From Anaerolineae bacterium (lineage in GTDB: Bacteria; Chloroflexota; Anaerolineae; Aggregatilineales; Phototrophicaceae), in NCBI GenBank assembly GCA_022843385.1, contig JALHNT010000028.1:38110-102109 (forward strand): a stretch of 64,000 bases of DNA, read 5' to 3'. Below, in pieces: positions 10,789 to 19,725 of the stretch. The notes beneath the pieces were generated by a model that saw nothing but the letters and a program-made list of their open reading frames with translations, was not told the DNA's origin and did not search any database. The translations under genes and the position numbers were made by a program. How positions within the stretch are numbered: position 1 is the stretch's first letter; every line of letters begins with the position of its first letter.

Positions 10789-12288
10789 ATGACATCAACC
10801 CGACCGGCACTCGTCAGTTTACACGGCATCTCGAAAGCCTTCCCCGGTGTGCAGGCGCTGGATAACGTCAGCTTTGATGTGCTGCCGGGGGAAACCCATG
10901 TGCTGATGGGGGAAAATGGCGCGGGCAAATCCACCCTCATGAAAATCCTCTCCGGCGCTTACCAGCCGGATAGCGGCACGATTGAGGTGGATGGCCGACC
11001 GGTACGTATCAGCGACCCGTTGGTGGGGCAGCAGCTCGGCATCGCCATGATCTATCAGGAGCTCACCGTGCTGGATAATCTGGATGTGGGGCGCAATGTC
11101 CTGCTGGGGCAGGAGCCTACCCGTCTGGGGCAGGTCCAGTGGCAGCGGTTGTACGCCGAAGCCGCCGGTGTGTTGGCTGACCTGCACCTGGAGATCGATC
11201 CGCGCACGCCGGTTGCCAGCCTGCCGATCAGCCAGCGGCAAATGGTGGAAATCGCCCGCGCGGCCCGGCGCAACCCGCGCATCGTCGTCATGGATGAACC
11301 CACCTCCTCGCTCACCCGGTCGGAAGAAGAAACCCTGTTCGCCCTCATCCGACGTCTGAAAGAAAAAGGCGTCGGCATCATCTATATTTCTCACCGCATG
11401 GACGAGGTCTTCCAACTGGCCGACCGCATCACCGTCCTGCGAGATGGCAAGCACATTGATACCCGCTCGGCCAGCACCTATACCCGTGAGCAGCTCATCG
11501 AGCAGATGGTCGGGCGCAAAGTCGAAGCGATCAAGGCCGGGGGAGCGCGTTCCCCCGGCGCAGTGATTCTGGAGGCGCGCGGTCTCAGCCGGGGCAAACG
11601 GGCGCGGGGAGTCAACCTGCGGCTGAACGCGGGCGAGATCGTCGGGCTGGCCGGGCTGGTGGGTGCCGGGCGCACCGAAGTGGCCGAGATGCTGTTCGGC
11701 GTCCTGCGGCCTGAAGCCGGCGACATCCTGCTGGATGGGCAGGCGGTCATCTTTCGCTCGCCAGCCGATGCCATCCGGCTGGGGATCGCCTATGTGCCGG
11801 AAGATCGCAAGGGCTTAGGGTTAGTGCTGGCGATGGATGTCCAAACCAATCTGATCCTCTCATTGCTCGACCGGGTGACGAGCGCTGGCATCCTGCGCGG
11901 AAGCCGTATCACAGAACTCGTCCGCGACTGGACGAAACGGCTCAACATCCGCGCCGCCAGACCGAAGGTAAATATCGAAGGCTTGAGCGGCGGCAATCAA
12001 CAGAAGGTGGTCATTGCCAAGTGGCTGGCGCGTGAGCCGCGTGTGTTGATCCTCAATGAGCCAACACGCGGGATTGATGTGGGCGCGAAGACCGAAGTGC
12101 ATCACCTCATCCGGGAAATCGCCGGGCAGGGCGTGGCCGTGTTAATGATCTCCAGCGAGCTGCCGGAATTGCTGGCGCTGTGTGACCGGTTGGTGGTGAT
12201 GGCGCAGGGGCGCGTCACCGGAGAATTGCCCGCCCACGACGCCACCGAACAACGGGTGCTGGCGCTGGCCTTTGGCGAGTGGAGCTAA
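10789..12288 (+). CDS. Sugar ABC transporter ATPase, duplicated domains (RbsA/XylG type)
   Basis: 499 aa from ATG 10789; a GTG at 10780 would add three residues, and neither has a clear ribosome site. Two ABC domains are fused, as in RbsA. Domain 1 has a full Walker A (GENGAGKST, residues 41-49), the variant signature LPISQRQM and Walker B IVVMDEPTSSLT. Domain 2 has a degenerate P-loop (GLVGAGRTEVAE) but an intact signature (LSGGNQQK) and Walker B (VLILNEPTRGIDVG). This asymmetry is normal for the family. It powers the two permeases encoded immediately downstream. Substrates of such systems are monosaccharides such as ribose, xylose, galactose or myo-inositol. Confidence 0.94.
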   Translation: MTSTRPALVSLHGISKAFPGVQALDNVSFDVLPGETHVLMGENGAGKSTLMKILSGAYQPDSGTIEVDGRPVRISDPLVGQQLGIAMIYQELTVLDNLDVGRNVLLGQEPTRLGQVQWQRLYAEAAGVLADLHLEIDPRTPVASLPISQRQMVEIARAARRNPRIVVMDEPTSSLTRSEEETLFALIRRLKEKGVGIIYISHRMDEVFQLADRITVLRDGKHIDTRSASTYTREQLIEQMVGRKVEAIKAGGARSPGAVILEARGLSRGKRARGVNLRLNAGEIVGLAGLVGAGRTEVAEMLFGVLRPEAGDILLDGQAVIFRSPADAIRLGIAYVPEDRKGLGLVLAMDVQTNLILSLLDRVTSAGILRGSRITELVRDWTKRLNIRAARPKVNIEGLSGGNQQKVVIAKWLAREPRVLILNEPTRGIDVGAKTEVHHLIREIAGQGVAVLMISSELPELLALCDRLVVMAQGRVTGELPAHDATEQRVLALAFGEWS

Positions 12289-12292
12289 ACCC

Positions 12293-13249
12293 ATGACAAC
12301 TCTCACCCGTCACCCCATCTTCTCCCGCCTGCCCTCTGAACTGGGCGTGCTGGCGGCTATCCTGGGGCTGGTGCTGTACTTCTCGTTCGCCAGCCCGGTC
12401 TTCTTCGATGCCGCCAACTTCATCAACATCGGCAGGCAGACGACGCTGCTGGCAATCGCCGCCTTCGCCATGACCTTCGTCATCCTCTCCGGTGAAATTG
12501 ACCTGAGCATCGGTGCCGTCGCCAGCCTGATCGGGATGTTCACCGCCATTGCCCTGCGCGATGGCCTGCCCTGGTTCGCTGCCTTCGCCATCGCCGTCAT
12601 CAGTGGGATGGCTTTCGGCTTGCTCAACGGCCTGCTGACCGTCATCGGGCGGGTGCCGTCGTTCATCGTCACGCTGGGCGTCTTCAGCATCACGCGCGGC
12701 ATCGCCTTCGCCATCACCAACCGCACCGCCGTCGCCGTCAGCGATGACACCTTCCTGAATATCTTCGCCGGGGCGCAGCTTGCCGGCATCGCCATCGCCG
12801 TCATCTATGCCGCGATGCTCTTCGTCGTGCTGCACCTGCTGCTCACCCGCACCCGCTTCGGCACCAGCGTCTATGCAGTTGGCGGCAACCCCAACGCGGC
12901 GCGCTTGAGCGGCATCCCGGTGGCACAGATCAAGATTGTGGTGTTTGTGCTGGCTGGCGCGTTGATCGGCATCGCAGCTACGCTGCAAACCGCGCGGCTG
13001 GCGTCCGCCCCGGTTGAAGCCGCCCGCAATCTCGAACTGGATGCGATTGCAGCGGTGGTGCTGGGTGGGACGAGCTTCAGCGGCGGGCGTGGTTCGCTGG
13101 TGCGGACGGTGTTGGGGGCGCTGCTGATCGGTGTGCTGAACAACGGCCTGCAACTCACCGCGGTGGACTCCTACTTTCAGTTGGTCATCAAGGGCAGCAT
13201 CATCATCGGCGCGGTCTTGCTCGACCGCTGGTTGCGCGGAGGCAAGTGA
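12293..13249 (+). CDS. Sugar ABC transporter permease 1 (RbsC-like)
   Basis: 318 aa, about nine or ten hydrophobic membrane segments, BPD_transp_2 family. ATG 12293 lies four bases after the ATPase stop. FAMTFVILSGEIDLSIGAV and the C-terminal AAVVLGGTSFSGGRG are the conserved RbsC-type loops that contact the ATPase. It is a paralogue of the next gene: the two share these motifs and order of segments. They probably form a heterodimeric channel. Only three bases separate the two permease genes. Confidence 0.92.
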   Translation: MTTLTRHPIFSRLPSELGVLAAILGLVLYFSFASPVFFDAANFINIGRQTTLLAIAAFAMTFVILSGEIDLSIGAVASLIGMFTAIALRDGLPWFAAFAIAVISGMAFGLLNGLLTVIGRVPSFIVTLGVFSITRGIAFAITNRTAVAVSDDTFLNIFAGAQLAGIAIAVIYAAMLFVVLHLLLTRTRFGTSVYAVGGNPNAARLSGIPVAQIKIVVFVLAGALIGIAATLQTARLASAPVEAARNLELDAIAAVVLGGTSFSGGRGSLVRTVLGALLIGVLNNGLQLTAVDSYFQLVIKGSIIIGAVLLDRWLRGGK

Positions 13250-13252
13250 GCG

Positions 13253-14275
13253 ATGGCAGCAGCAAACCTCAGCGCCAGCACAGCCCGTCCGCCGCGCCTT
13301 TCACGGGCGATGATCGGGCAGTTCGGCGTGATCGGCGTCGTGGTGGCGATGGTGGTGGTCTTTGGCATCGCCGACCCGGACTTTTTCGCCAACTTCTTCC
13401 ACCCCAACAACATCGCCAACATCGGTCGGCAGACGACGCTGCTGCTGATCACCGCCTTCGCCATGACCTTCATCATCCTCTCCGGCGAGATCGACATCAG
13501 CATCGGTGCCATCGCCAGCGCCAGCAGCGTGGTGATCGCGCTGCTCATCAGTCAGGGGCAGCCGGTCTTGCTGGCAATCGCAGCCGGGGGCGGGCTGGGG
13601 GCGCTGCTGGGGTTGGTCAATGGGGTCGTCACCATCAAGGGCAAAATCCCATCCTTCATCGTCACGCTGGGGATGCTCAACCTGATCCAGGGCTTCGCGC
13701 TGGCGGCGACCAATGCCTCCACCATCACGCTGCCCAATAACCCAACCGTCGCCGGCTTCCGCGATCTGTTCGCGCGTGGGACGCAGACCCTCCCCGGCGG
13801 CCTCATCATCCCCAATCCCATCCTGTTCGCGCTGGTGATCCTGCTGGCGCTGCTCTTCATCCTGACGCGGACGAAGTTCGGGGCCGATGTCTACGCGGTC
13901 GGTGGCAATGCCGTCTCATCCCGGTTGGCGGGCATCAAGGTCGATCAGGTCAAGATCGGTGTGTTTGTCCTCAGCGGCATCCTGGTGGCGTTGGCGGCCG
14001 TCATCTACACCGCCCGGCTGGGCAATGGGCAGCCGCTGGGCATGATCGGTTACGAACTGGATGCGATTGCGGCGGTGGTCATCGGCGGCACCAGCTTCAC
14101 CGGCGGGCGCGGCTCGCTGCTGCGTACTGTCGTCGGGGCCTTTCTGATTGGCATCCTGAACAATTCCCTCTCGCTGATGGGCGTCTCGTTCGTGTTGCAG
14201 CAGGTGGTCAGCGGGGTGATCATCATCCTGGCTGTCTTGATCGACTACTGGGCGCGGCGCAGTGCTACCCGCTGA
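13253..14275 (+). CDS. Sugar ABC transporter permease 2 (RbsC-like)
   Basis: 340 aa, BPD_transp_2 family, with a slightly longer central loop than permease 1. It carries the same conserved stretches (FAMTFIILSGEIDISIGAI, AAVVIGGTSFTGGRG). Most RbsABC systems have one permease; two adjacent divergent copies imply a heterodimer, or a recent duplication followed by specialisation. It ends the transport part of the operon. A 28-bp palindrome at 14330 lies between it and the lactonase gene. Confidence 0.92.
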   Translation: MAAANLSASTARPPRLSRAMIGQFGVIGVVVAMVVVFGIADPDFFANFFHPNNIANIGRQTTLLLITAFAMTFIILSGEIDISIGAIASASSVVIALLISQGQPVLLAIAAGGGLGALLGLVNGVVTIKGKIPSFIVTLGMLNLIQGFALAATNASTITLPNNPTVAGFRDLFARGTQTLPGGLIIPNPILFALVILLALLFILTRTKFGADVYAVGGNAVSSRLAGIKVDQVKIGVFVLSGILVALAAVIYTARLGNGQPLGMIGYELDAIAAVVIGGTSFTGGRGSLLRTVVGAFLIGILNNSLSLMGVSFVLQQVVSGVIIILAVLIDYWARRSATR

Positions 14276-14329
14276 AGCTGTAAGGCTATTCCAGAAAAAT
14301 ATTTGGCTCATCGTTGTGGCTTTTCTCTC

Positions 14330-14357
14330 GTAGGGGCGCAATATATTGCGCCCCTAC
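14330..14357. repeat. Perfect 28-bp palindrome (REP-like/terminator)
   Basis: The sequence from GTAGGGGCGCAATA to its exact complement forms a perfect 14-bp inverted repeat without a loop. The core (A)GGGGCGCA / TGCGCCCC(T) recurs with changes in the stem at 23368-23395. This suggests a dispersed REP-like intergenic element rather than a gene-specific terminator. No T run follows, so transcription may continue into the lactonase gene. Confidence 0.6.
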
Positions 14358-14420
14358 ACGGCAATCTGGTTTGACTAATGGGAGCAGAATTTTCTTGGAA
14401 CAGACTAAAGGGGTAAGTTT

Positions 14421-15323
14421 GTGGCAGACATAGAAAAATTCCACGATGGCCTGGATGCAGTGGTTGACGCCGGGGCAATGCGGCAGCAGTTGGCGACCGG
14501 CCTGGCCTTCACCGAAGGGCCGGTGTGGATCGAAGCTGAACAGGCCGTCTTGTTCACCGATATACCGGCGAACGCCATCCGGCGCTGGAGCGCGACGGAC
14601 GGGTTGGCGACCTGGGACGCCAACGCCCATTTCGCCATCGGCTTGTATCTCGATCTTCAGGGGCGCTTGATAAGCTGCGAACACTCGACTCGGCGGCTGA
14701 CGCGCTACGAAAGCGACGGCCGTATCACCGTGCTGGCTGACCGGCTGGGCGATCATGTGCTGAACTCCACCAACGATGTTTGTGTACGCACCTCCGATGG
14801 AGCGATTTTCTTCACCGATCCACCCTTCGGGGTGCGGCAGGAAGCCGGTCAACTGCACGGTTATCAACAGGCGATGGAGTACGGATTCTGCGGCGTCTTC
14901 AAGGTGACCGGCAATCCTGCTGCGCCGCAGGTGGTCACACGCGAGATTTATCGCCCTAATGGCCTGTGTTTCTCGCCGGATGAACGCACCCTCTACATCT
15001 CGGACTCGTCTGACCGTCATCACCTGGTCTATACCCTGACGATGCAGCCCGACGATAGCGCCAGCAATCCGCAGGTGTTCGCCGTCCTGCCGCAGGGTGT
15101 GCCGGATGGAATGCGGGTGGATACCGAAGGCCGCCTGTACGTCGCCGGGTTGGATGGGGTATATGTCTATCAGCCCGATGGCACTTTCCTGGGTAAGCTG
15201 CTCATCCCGGAAATGGTGACCAACGTGTGCTTCGGCGGCGCGGGGCGGCATACGCTGTTTGCGACAGCCTGTAGCTCGCTGTATGCCTTTGAACTCAAGA
15301 CCAGCGGCCTGCAACAGCCGTGA
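14421..15323 (+). CDS. SMP-30/gluconolactonase-family protein
   Basis: 300 aa from GTG 14421, behind an AAAGGGG ribosome site. The fold is a six-bladed beta-propeller of the SMP-30/LRE family. FTEGPVW near residue 32 holds the metal-binding Glu. NSTNDVCVRTSDGAIFFTDP holds the conserved Asn and the DG-x-FFTDP strand. PNGLCFSPDERTLYISDSS holds the remaining Asn and Asp ligands. Family enzymes open sugar lactones such as glucono- or xylono-1,5-lactone. Next to an SDR dehydrogenase this suggests an oxidative route, in which a sugar is oxidised to its lactone and then hydrolysed to the acid. The precise lactone is unknown. No signal peptide. Confidence 0.85.
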   Translation: MADIEKFHDGLDAVVDAGAMRQQLATGLAFTEGPVWIEAEQAVLFTDIPANAIRRWSATDGLATWDANAHFAIGLYLDLQGRLISCEHSTRRLTRYESDGRITVLADRLGDHVLNSTNDVCVRTSDGAIFFTDPPFGVRQEAGQLHGYQQAMEYGFCGVFKVTGNPAAPQVVTREIYRPNGLCFSPDERTLYISDSSDRHHLVYTLTMQPDDSASNPQVFAVLPQGVPDGMRVDTEGRLYVAGLDGVYVYQPDGTFLGKLLIPEMVTNVCFGGAGRHTLFATACSSLYAFELKTSGLQQP

Positions 15324-15340
15324 TAGGAGGGAACAACCCG

Positions 15341-16090
15341 ATGGATACACAACGACTGCGCGGGAAAATATGCGTCATCACCGGGGCGGCATCCGGCATT
15401 GGACGGGCCTGCGCCATTCGCTATGCCGCTGAAGGGGCGCGGGTGGTGCTGGCCGATATTGACCACGCCGGGGGTGAGTCGGCTGTCAACGAAATCACGG
15501 CGGCCGGCGGGCAGGCGGTCTTCCAACCGACCGATGTCTCCGAGCCAGCCCAATTGGAAGCGCTGCTGGGGCGAGCGCTGGCGACTTACGGCGATGTCCA
15601 TGTGTGGCACAACAATGCGTTCAAGAGCGTGTTCAAGACCATCATTGACCAGACGTTGCAGGAGTTCGATGACACGGTGCGGATCAGCCTGCGCGCTTAT
15701 TGGTATGGCAGCAAGATCGCGGTGATGCATATGGTCAACCACAACGGCGGCGTCATCCTCAATACCGCCAGCGTGCAGAGCTACTTTGGTGAACCCGGCT
15801 TCAGCGCCTATCAGGTGGCGAAGGGTGGCATCCTCTCGCTGACGCGCTCCATCGGCGTCGATCATGCGCCGAAGGTGCGGGCGGTAGCGATTGCCCCTGG
15901 GTTCATCCACACCCCGGCGCACCAGGGCATCCCGGCCGAAACCATTGAGCGCGTCAAAGCCAGCATCCCCGCCCAGCGGGGCGCACAGCCGGAAGAAGTG
16001 GCCGCATTGGCCGCCTTTCTCGCCTCTGATGAAGCTGATTACATCACTGGCACCGGCGTCATCATCGATGGTGGGTATCTGGGAATTTAG
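15341..16090 (+). CDS. Short-chain dehydrogenase/reductase
   Basis: 249 aa from ATG 15341, directly after AGGAGGG (15325-15331). It is a classical SDR: cofactor motif TGAASGIG at residues 14-21 and D39 after the second strand (VLADID), which favours NAD(H). The structural motif is NNA at 91-93. The catalytic set is S144, Y157 and K161 (AYQVAKGG). PG-loop AIAPGFIHTP and C-terminal GTGVIIDGGY are present. It probably oxidises a sugar or its lactone precursor together with the adjacent SMP-30 protein. Ten bases separate it from the EthD gene. Confidence 0.92.
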   Translation: MDTQRLRGKICVITGAASGIGRACAIRYAAEGARVVLADIDHAGGESAVNEITAAGGQAVFQPTDVSEPAQLEALLGRALATYGDVHVWHNNAFKSVFKTIIDQTLQEFDDTVRISLRAYWYGSKIAVMHMVNHNGGVILNTASVQSYFGEPGFSAYQVAKGGILSLTRSIGVDHAPKVRAVAIAPGFIHTPAHQGIPAETIERVKASIPAQRGAQPEEVAALAAFLASDEADYITGTGVIIDGGYLGI

Positions 16091-16101
16091 GAGCAAGCGT
16101 T

Positions 16102-16434
16102 ATGATTAAGATGATCGCCTTCGTCAAGAAAAAGCCACACCTCAGCCGGGAGGAATTCATCCATCTGTGGACGGTGGAGCATACCCGCCTCTCGAAAATC
16201 CTGGGCATGAAGGGCTACCGCATCAACATCGCGCTGCAACCCCAGCCTGGCCCCACCGCCGACGCCGCGCCGAATGTGCCGCCCTATGATGGCACCGCCG
16301 AAATCTGGTGGGAAAGCCTGGAACACATGCAGGCCGCGCTCGCCAGCCCGGAGAACCTCATCGCTGCCGCCGATACCGAACGCTTCTGCGAGGTACTGCA
16401 ATTCGTCTTCACCGAAGAGTTTGTCGTGATTTAG
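16102..16434 (+). CDS. EthD-domain protein
   Basis: 110 aa, a single dimeric ferredoxin-like barrel. The N-terminal IKMIAFVKKKPHLSREEFIHLW and the following EHTRLSKILGMKGYRIN are typical of EthD proteins. EIWWESLEHMQAALASPE is the conserved central strand-helix. EthD-like proteins occur in degradation operons, often with oxidoreductases; few have known activity, and an isomerase, stabiliser or electron-transfer accessory role are all possible. It closes the operon that starts with the LacI regulator. Confidence 0.82.
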   Translation: MIKMIAFVKKKPHLSREEFIHLWTVEHTRLSKILGMKGYRINIALQPQPGPTADAAPNVPPYDGTAEIWWESLEHMQAALASPENLIAAADTERFCEVLQFVFTEEFVVI

Positions 16435-16764
16435 TGGTCTTCCCGCCCGGCTTGAGATCAGTTTTCAGGTAGGACCGCGCGGTGTTGCTGCGACTGGTGA
16501 AGGTTTGGTATACGCTTGACACTTGAAACGCTGGATCTCGTTGTGCGAACTGTAGCCAACAATTGTATGGAGACGGTCATCGGTAACTTCAAAGTATTCG
16601 CGGTTAGCCACCGGACACAGAACAAAAAAGTGAGGTGAATGGGTTGAAGAGCAGGGAAAAGACGCTAGACGCTAATGGACAAATGAAAAAGAAGCCGCCT
16701 AATGTTAAGACAGAAGACATGGCAAAAAGACAATGAACTGATTGAGACTTTTGAAAAAAGAGAA
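16435..16764. other. Intergenic DNA between locus 1 and the IS5-like element
   Basis: About 330 bases without an open frame I can support. It is more A/T-rich towards its right half, unlike the flanking sugar genes, and probably includes the left outer part of the IS5-like element. I could not identify a terminal inverted repeat, because the element's right end is gone. Confidence 0.4.
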
Positions 16765-16823
16765 GGATAGTGCATCATGGCAGGAAAAACCTGACCAAAG
16801 GTAAACCAGCATGAGCACTATCC
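16765..16823 (+). promoter_or_regulatory. Inverted repeat enclosing the transposase start codon
   Basis: GGATAGTGC (16765-16773) pairs perfectly with GCACTATCC (16815-16823). The transposase ATG at 16811 lies just before the right arm. A transcript entering from outside would fold and could hide the start region. IS10 and IS50 are known to use this kind of protection against read-through transposase expression. That it acts this way here is inference. Confidence 0.45.
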
Positions 16824-17630
16824 CGGTGAGTTTAACGCAAGAACAGTTCGAGCAATACATCCGTCCAGGGTTAAGTGTTGCCAAGCGAGGCTACGAATGC
16901 AGCATTCCGCTGTACAAAGTCTTCACCTATGTCCTATATCGCTTGCATACGGGATGTCACTGGGCGCGTCTCCCCATCGACGCCGACTCCGACGACGCCC
17001 AAAAAAAGAAATTAGCTATCACGCGGTCTACCATCACTTTCGCAAGTGGAGTGGCGATGGCAGCTTAGAGCGTGTGTTTGAACATGGCATTATGTCGACT
17101 CAGGAGGAGCTCGATACCCATCATCTGAACCTCGATGGCAGTCACGCGCCTGCCAAGAAAGGCGGGGAAGCAGTCGCTTATCAAGGACGCAAGAAAGCCA
17201 AAACCTCCAATGTGCTGCCCATCACTGATGCCAACGGCTTCATCCTGGCGACGACCGGCATCATTGCCGGCAACCACAACGATGCTTTTGAGTTGAAGGA
17301 CAACCTACGCACTGCCTTCAAGTTCATCAAAGGACTGGGCATTCCCATCGCCGGCAGTTACTTCAATGCCGATGCCGCCTTTGACACCAAAGCCGCCCGC
17401 AAAGTCTGCTTCAATCACCCGCTCATTCCCAACATCGTCGAGAACACTCGCTCCCGTAAGAAACCCAAACCCGGACGCAAACGCCTGTTCAAGCCTGAAG
17501 TCTACAAGCTGCGCTTCACCAGCGAGCGGACATTTGCCTGGGTTGACAAGTTTCGCATCCTGCTGGTGCGCTTTGACCGCAAGGTGGCTCACTTCATGGG
17601 CGCTCACTTCATCGTTTACACCCTCAAAAG
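16811..17630 (+). pseudogene. IS5-like transposase with -1 frameshift, 3' end lost
   Basis: Two overlapping frames make one protein. The first starts at ATG 16811 and ends with DADSDDAQKK. The second continues with EISYHAVYHHFRKWSGDGSLERVFEHGIMS. The switch from first to second is -1 and coincides with the slippery heptamer at 17002-17008. The downstream part shows a DDE core: LNLDGSHAPAKKGG (first Asp), YFNADAAFD (second Asp) and TSERTFAWVDKFRILLVRFDRK (Glu region). It breaks off after HFIVYTLK near 17630, where unrelated IS3-family sequence begins. The true C-terminus and right inverted repeat are therefore missing, and the copy is unlikely to move by itself. Frameshift-made transposases are known in IS5 subgroups. 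Confidence 0.75.
17002..17008 (+). promoter_or_regulatory. A_AAA_AAG programmed -1 frameshift site
   Basis: Read in the frame of the first transposase ORF, the codons are CAA AAA AAG. This is the standard A AAA AAG slippery heptamer in the right phase. A -1 slip here enters the second frame at GAA ATT AGC with no loss of the transposase alignment. The perfect phasing argues for a programmed site rather than a mutation. Confidence 0.7.
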
Positions 17631-17810
17631 GGCACACTGCTGCATTACTCTGACCGCTGCGGGCAATACGCCAGCCACAGCTATCAGGCGCTGCTTGCCC
17701 TTACGAGGTTATGGTCTCGATGAGCCGCACATCTGAACCCTACGACAATGCCCTGGCGGAAAGCTGCATCGGCACCCTCAAGACCAAATGTGCCGAACCA
17801 GCGGCGGTCA
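17631..17810 (+). pseudogene. IS3-family orfB fragment
   Basis: From GGC 17631 the frame reads GTLLHYSDRCGQYASHSYQALLAL, matching the HSDRGSQYAS motif of IS3-type rve transposases. It meets a stop at 17721. In a shifted frame from 17720 the sequence continues MSRTSEPYDNALAESCIGTL, the conserved S-R-x-G-x-x-DNA-x-xES-F-x-TLK block containing the catalytic Glu. So this is a frameshifted internal scrap of an orfB joined directly to the truncated IS5-like gene. Similarity fades after about 17810. Nothing clear is seen between there and 18007. Confidence 0.75.
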
Positions 17811-18006
17811 CCATCACACCATCACACCCGCACGATGATGCCTATCTCTTACGTGTTCTTTGTTCCTCTGCAGGTGAATGATCTGGATAACCTCATCTTC
17901 CATCAGGTGAGGTCGTAAATTTCCATTTCAGCCGCAGACAATCGGACTATGTCGGGGATTGTGGTAGAGTGAATGAACCTGATTAGAGCGTCGATGACAC
18001 ATCAGC

Positions 18007-19539
18007 ATGTTCGACTTGATTTATCCATCCGACGAGAACCTGGCGCTGCGCCCCGGCGTTCTCATTCGCGTGTCTGTCGATCAGCCCACCGGCAGAGCCT
18101 CGCGCGATCCGCATGTGCTATTGACCGACCCACCAGCTTACCTGGATGGGCAGCCGCTCTCGGCTTTTCTACGCTATCGCGACAAGACTTACGACACCTA
18201 TGACGGGCATAACCCGGCCAGTGGCCCGGACTGGTATGCCATCGATTTCTCTGATCCTGTCACCTGCAATTGCGTTGAGATGACGATGGAATGCCCGAAC
18301 CGCGATGGGGGTTGGTGGACGTCGCTGACGGTTGAATACTGGAACACGGTCAATCAGGGGTGGCAGCCGGTTGATGAATTGGAAATCACGCCGCCCTATC
18401 ATTTCGCAGATGAACCACATGGTCGACTCCCCTATGAAACCCACGCCCTGACGTTCAACGAAGTGACTACCACCGCGATTCGACTGATCGGCAATCCTGG
18501 GGGTCTGGCACAATTCACCTCACTGGCGCATCTGGCTGTGTTTCACCGCGACCTCTCGCGCTGGAACCCTGCCTCGCTGCCTGTGCCGCCGATGCCTTAT
18601 ATCTTTCGCCTCATCCCGCCCAACACGATCTGGGACTTATCCGAAAGCATGGTCAAACTGACCGGCCTGGCCGTCACTGTGGCCTACATGGATCACTATC
18701 TTGACGCAGAACGTTATGCCCGCTGGTGGAAACGCATCAGCCGCAATTATCAGGGTGAACCGGAGCTGTGGCAATTCCTGGGGCTGGCAATCGGATTCGA
18801 TAACTGGAATCGCATCGAAAACCCGGATTATGACAACCCGGTTTCGCCCAAGGAACCTTACGTCCGCATTAGCTTTCATAACACCATTGGCCGGGCCGTC
18901 GCGCCGATTGTCGTTGACCAGCAGGTGGTCGGCGAGATCGCCAGCCATGTGGTCATCATCGCCGATCAGTTCGATGAAGCCTGGCATCAGCATTATGCCG
19001 GTCAGCATCAGATTCCCTGGGAGAGTTATGCGGCGGCGGTTGAACGTTCTCCGCACCTGTCGCTGGAACAACTGGAAGGCGCAGCCGCCTTGATGGGGAT
19101 GATTGCCAATACCATCGCCAATCTGGCGCACCGCAACTTGACGCTGGAACGAGAGCTGGATGGCGCACGACGGGCTGTCGATGAGCGACGTGCCTTTGAA
19201 CGGCGCGAGATGGTGCGAAAAGCCATTGATTTCATGCAGGAAAATCTGGAAATGCCGGTGACCATCGCCGATGTCGCGCAACAGGTCGCCCTCACACCCA
19301 CCTACTTCGGCGTCATCTTTCACCAGCAAATGGGGCGTAATCCGATTGATTACCTGATTGATCTACGGATCGAGCGCGCCAAACATTACCTCAGTTATAC
19401 CCGTATGTCAGTCATGGATGTGTGCGTGGCGCTCGGCTATGATCCCAGCTACTTCAGCCGCCTGTTCAAACGTCATGTTGGCTGCACCCCCGGTCAGTAT
19501 GCCCACCGAACCCAGCGCCGCGCCAGCCAGCCTGAATGA
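18007..19539 (+). CDS. AraC-family regulator with F5/8C-like and PocR-like sensor domains
   Basis: 510 aa. Residues about 1-190 resemble an F5/8 type C (discoidin-like) carbohydrate-binding fold (DWYAIDFSDPVTCNCVEMTM, then WWTSLTVEYWN). Residues about 200-390 resemble the PocR ligand-binding domain, beginning IWDLSESMVKLTGLAVTVAY. A short coiled linker (LERELDGARRAVDERRAFER) follows. The C-terminal ~100 residues form the two AraC helix-turn-helix motifs (VTIADVAQQVALTPTYFGVIF and MSVMDVCVALGYDPSYFSRLFKR). No membrane segment or signal peptide is seen, so the discoidin-like part would act in the cytoplasm. The gene precedes the LplB/LplC importer and probably activates it in response to an oligosaccharide. 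The F5/8C assignment is less certain than the AraC one. Confidence 0.82.
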   Translation: MFDLIYPSDENLALRPGVLIRVSVDQPTGRASRDPHVLLTDPPAYLDGQPLSAFLRYRDKTYDTYDGHNPASGPDWYAIDFSDPVTCNCVEMTMECPNRDGGWWTSLTVEYWNTVNQGWQPVDELEITPPYHFADEPHGRLPYETHALTFNEVTTTAIRLIGNPGGLAQFTSLAHLAVFHRDLSRWNPASLPVPPMPYIFRLIPPNTIWDLSESMVKLTGLAVTVAYMDHYLDAERYARWWKRISRNYQGEPELWQFLGLAIGFDNWNRIENPDYDNPVSPKEPYVRISFHNTIGRAVAPIVVDQQVVGEIASHVVIIADQFDEAWHQHYAGQHQIPWESYAAAVERSPHLSLEQLEGAAALMGMIANTIANLAHRNLTLERELDGARRAVDERRAFERREMVRKAIDFMQENLEMPVTIADVAQQVALTPTYFGVIFHQQMGRNPIDYLIDLRIERAKHYLSYTRMSVMDVCVALGYDPSYFSRLFKRHVGCTPGQYAHRTQRRASQPE

Positions 19540-19725
19540 TGGTTCTACCACAACCTGATGTGTAGATTATTCGCACTCGACTCATAGAAAAAAGTCAATC
19601 GGCGTCCATGAAAAAGCAAGTTTTGTGATTCCGATTCGGCATACGATGAGGGCAGGGTGCATAGTTGCCAAAATCAGACGCCGAACACTTTCGCATGATC
19701 CCAAATAGTCTGTTCGTTTTCCCTT

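Noticed and set aside
12215..13153. Minus-strand frame rich in Gln, Asp and Gly opposite permease 1
   Set aside because: Its biased composition is what a membrane protein gene gives when read backwards.
16997..17012. Sequencing or mutational frameshift in the IS5-like gene
   Set aside because: The seven-A run is phased exactly as a standard -1 slippery heptamer for the two frames, so programmed shifting is more likely.
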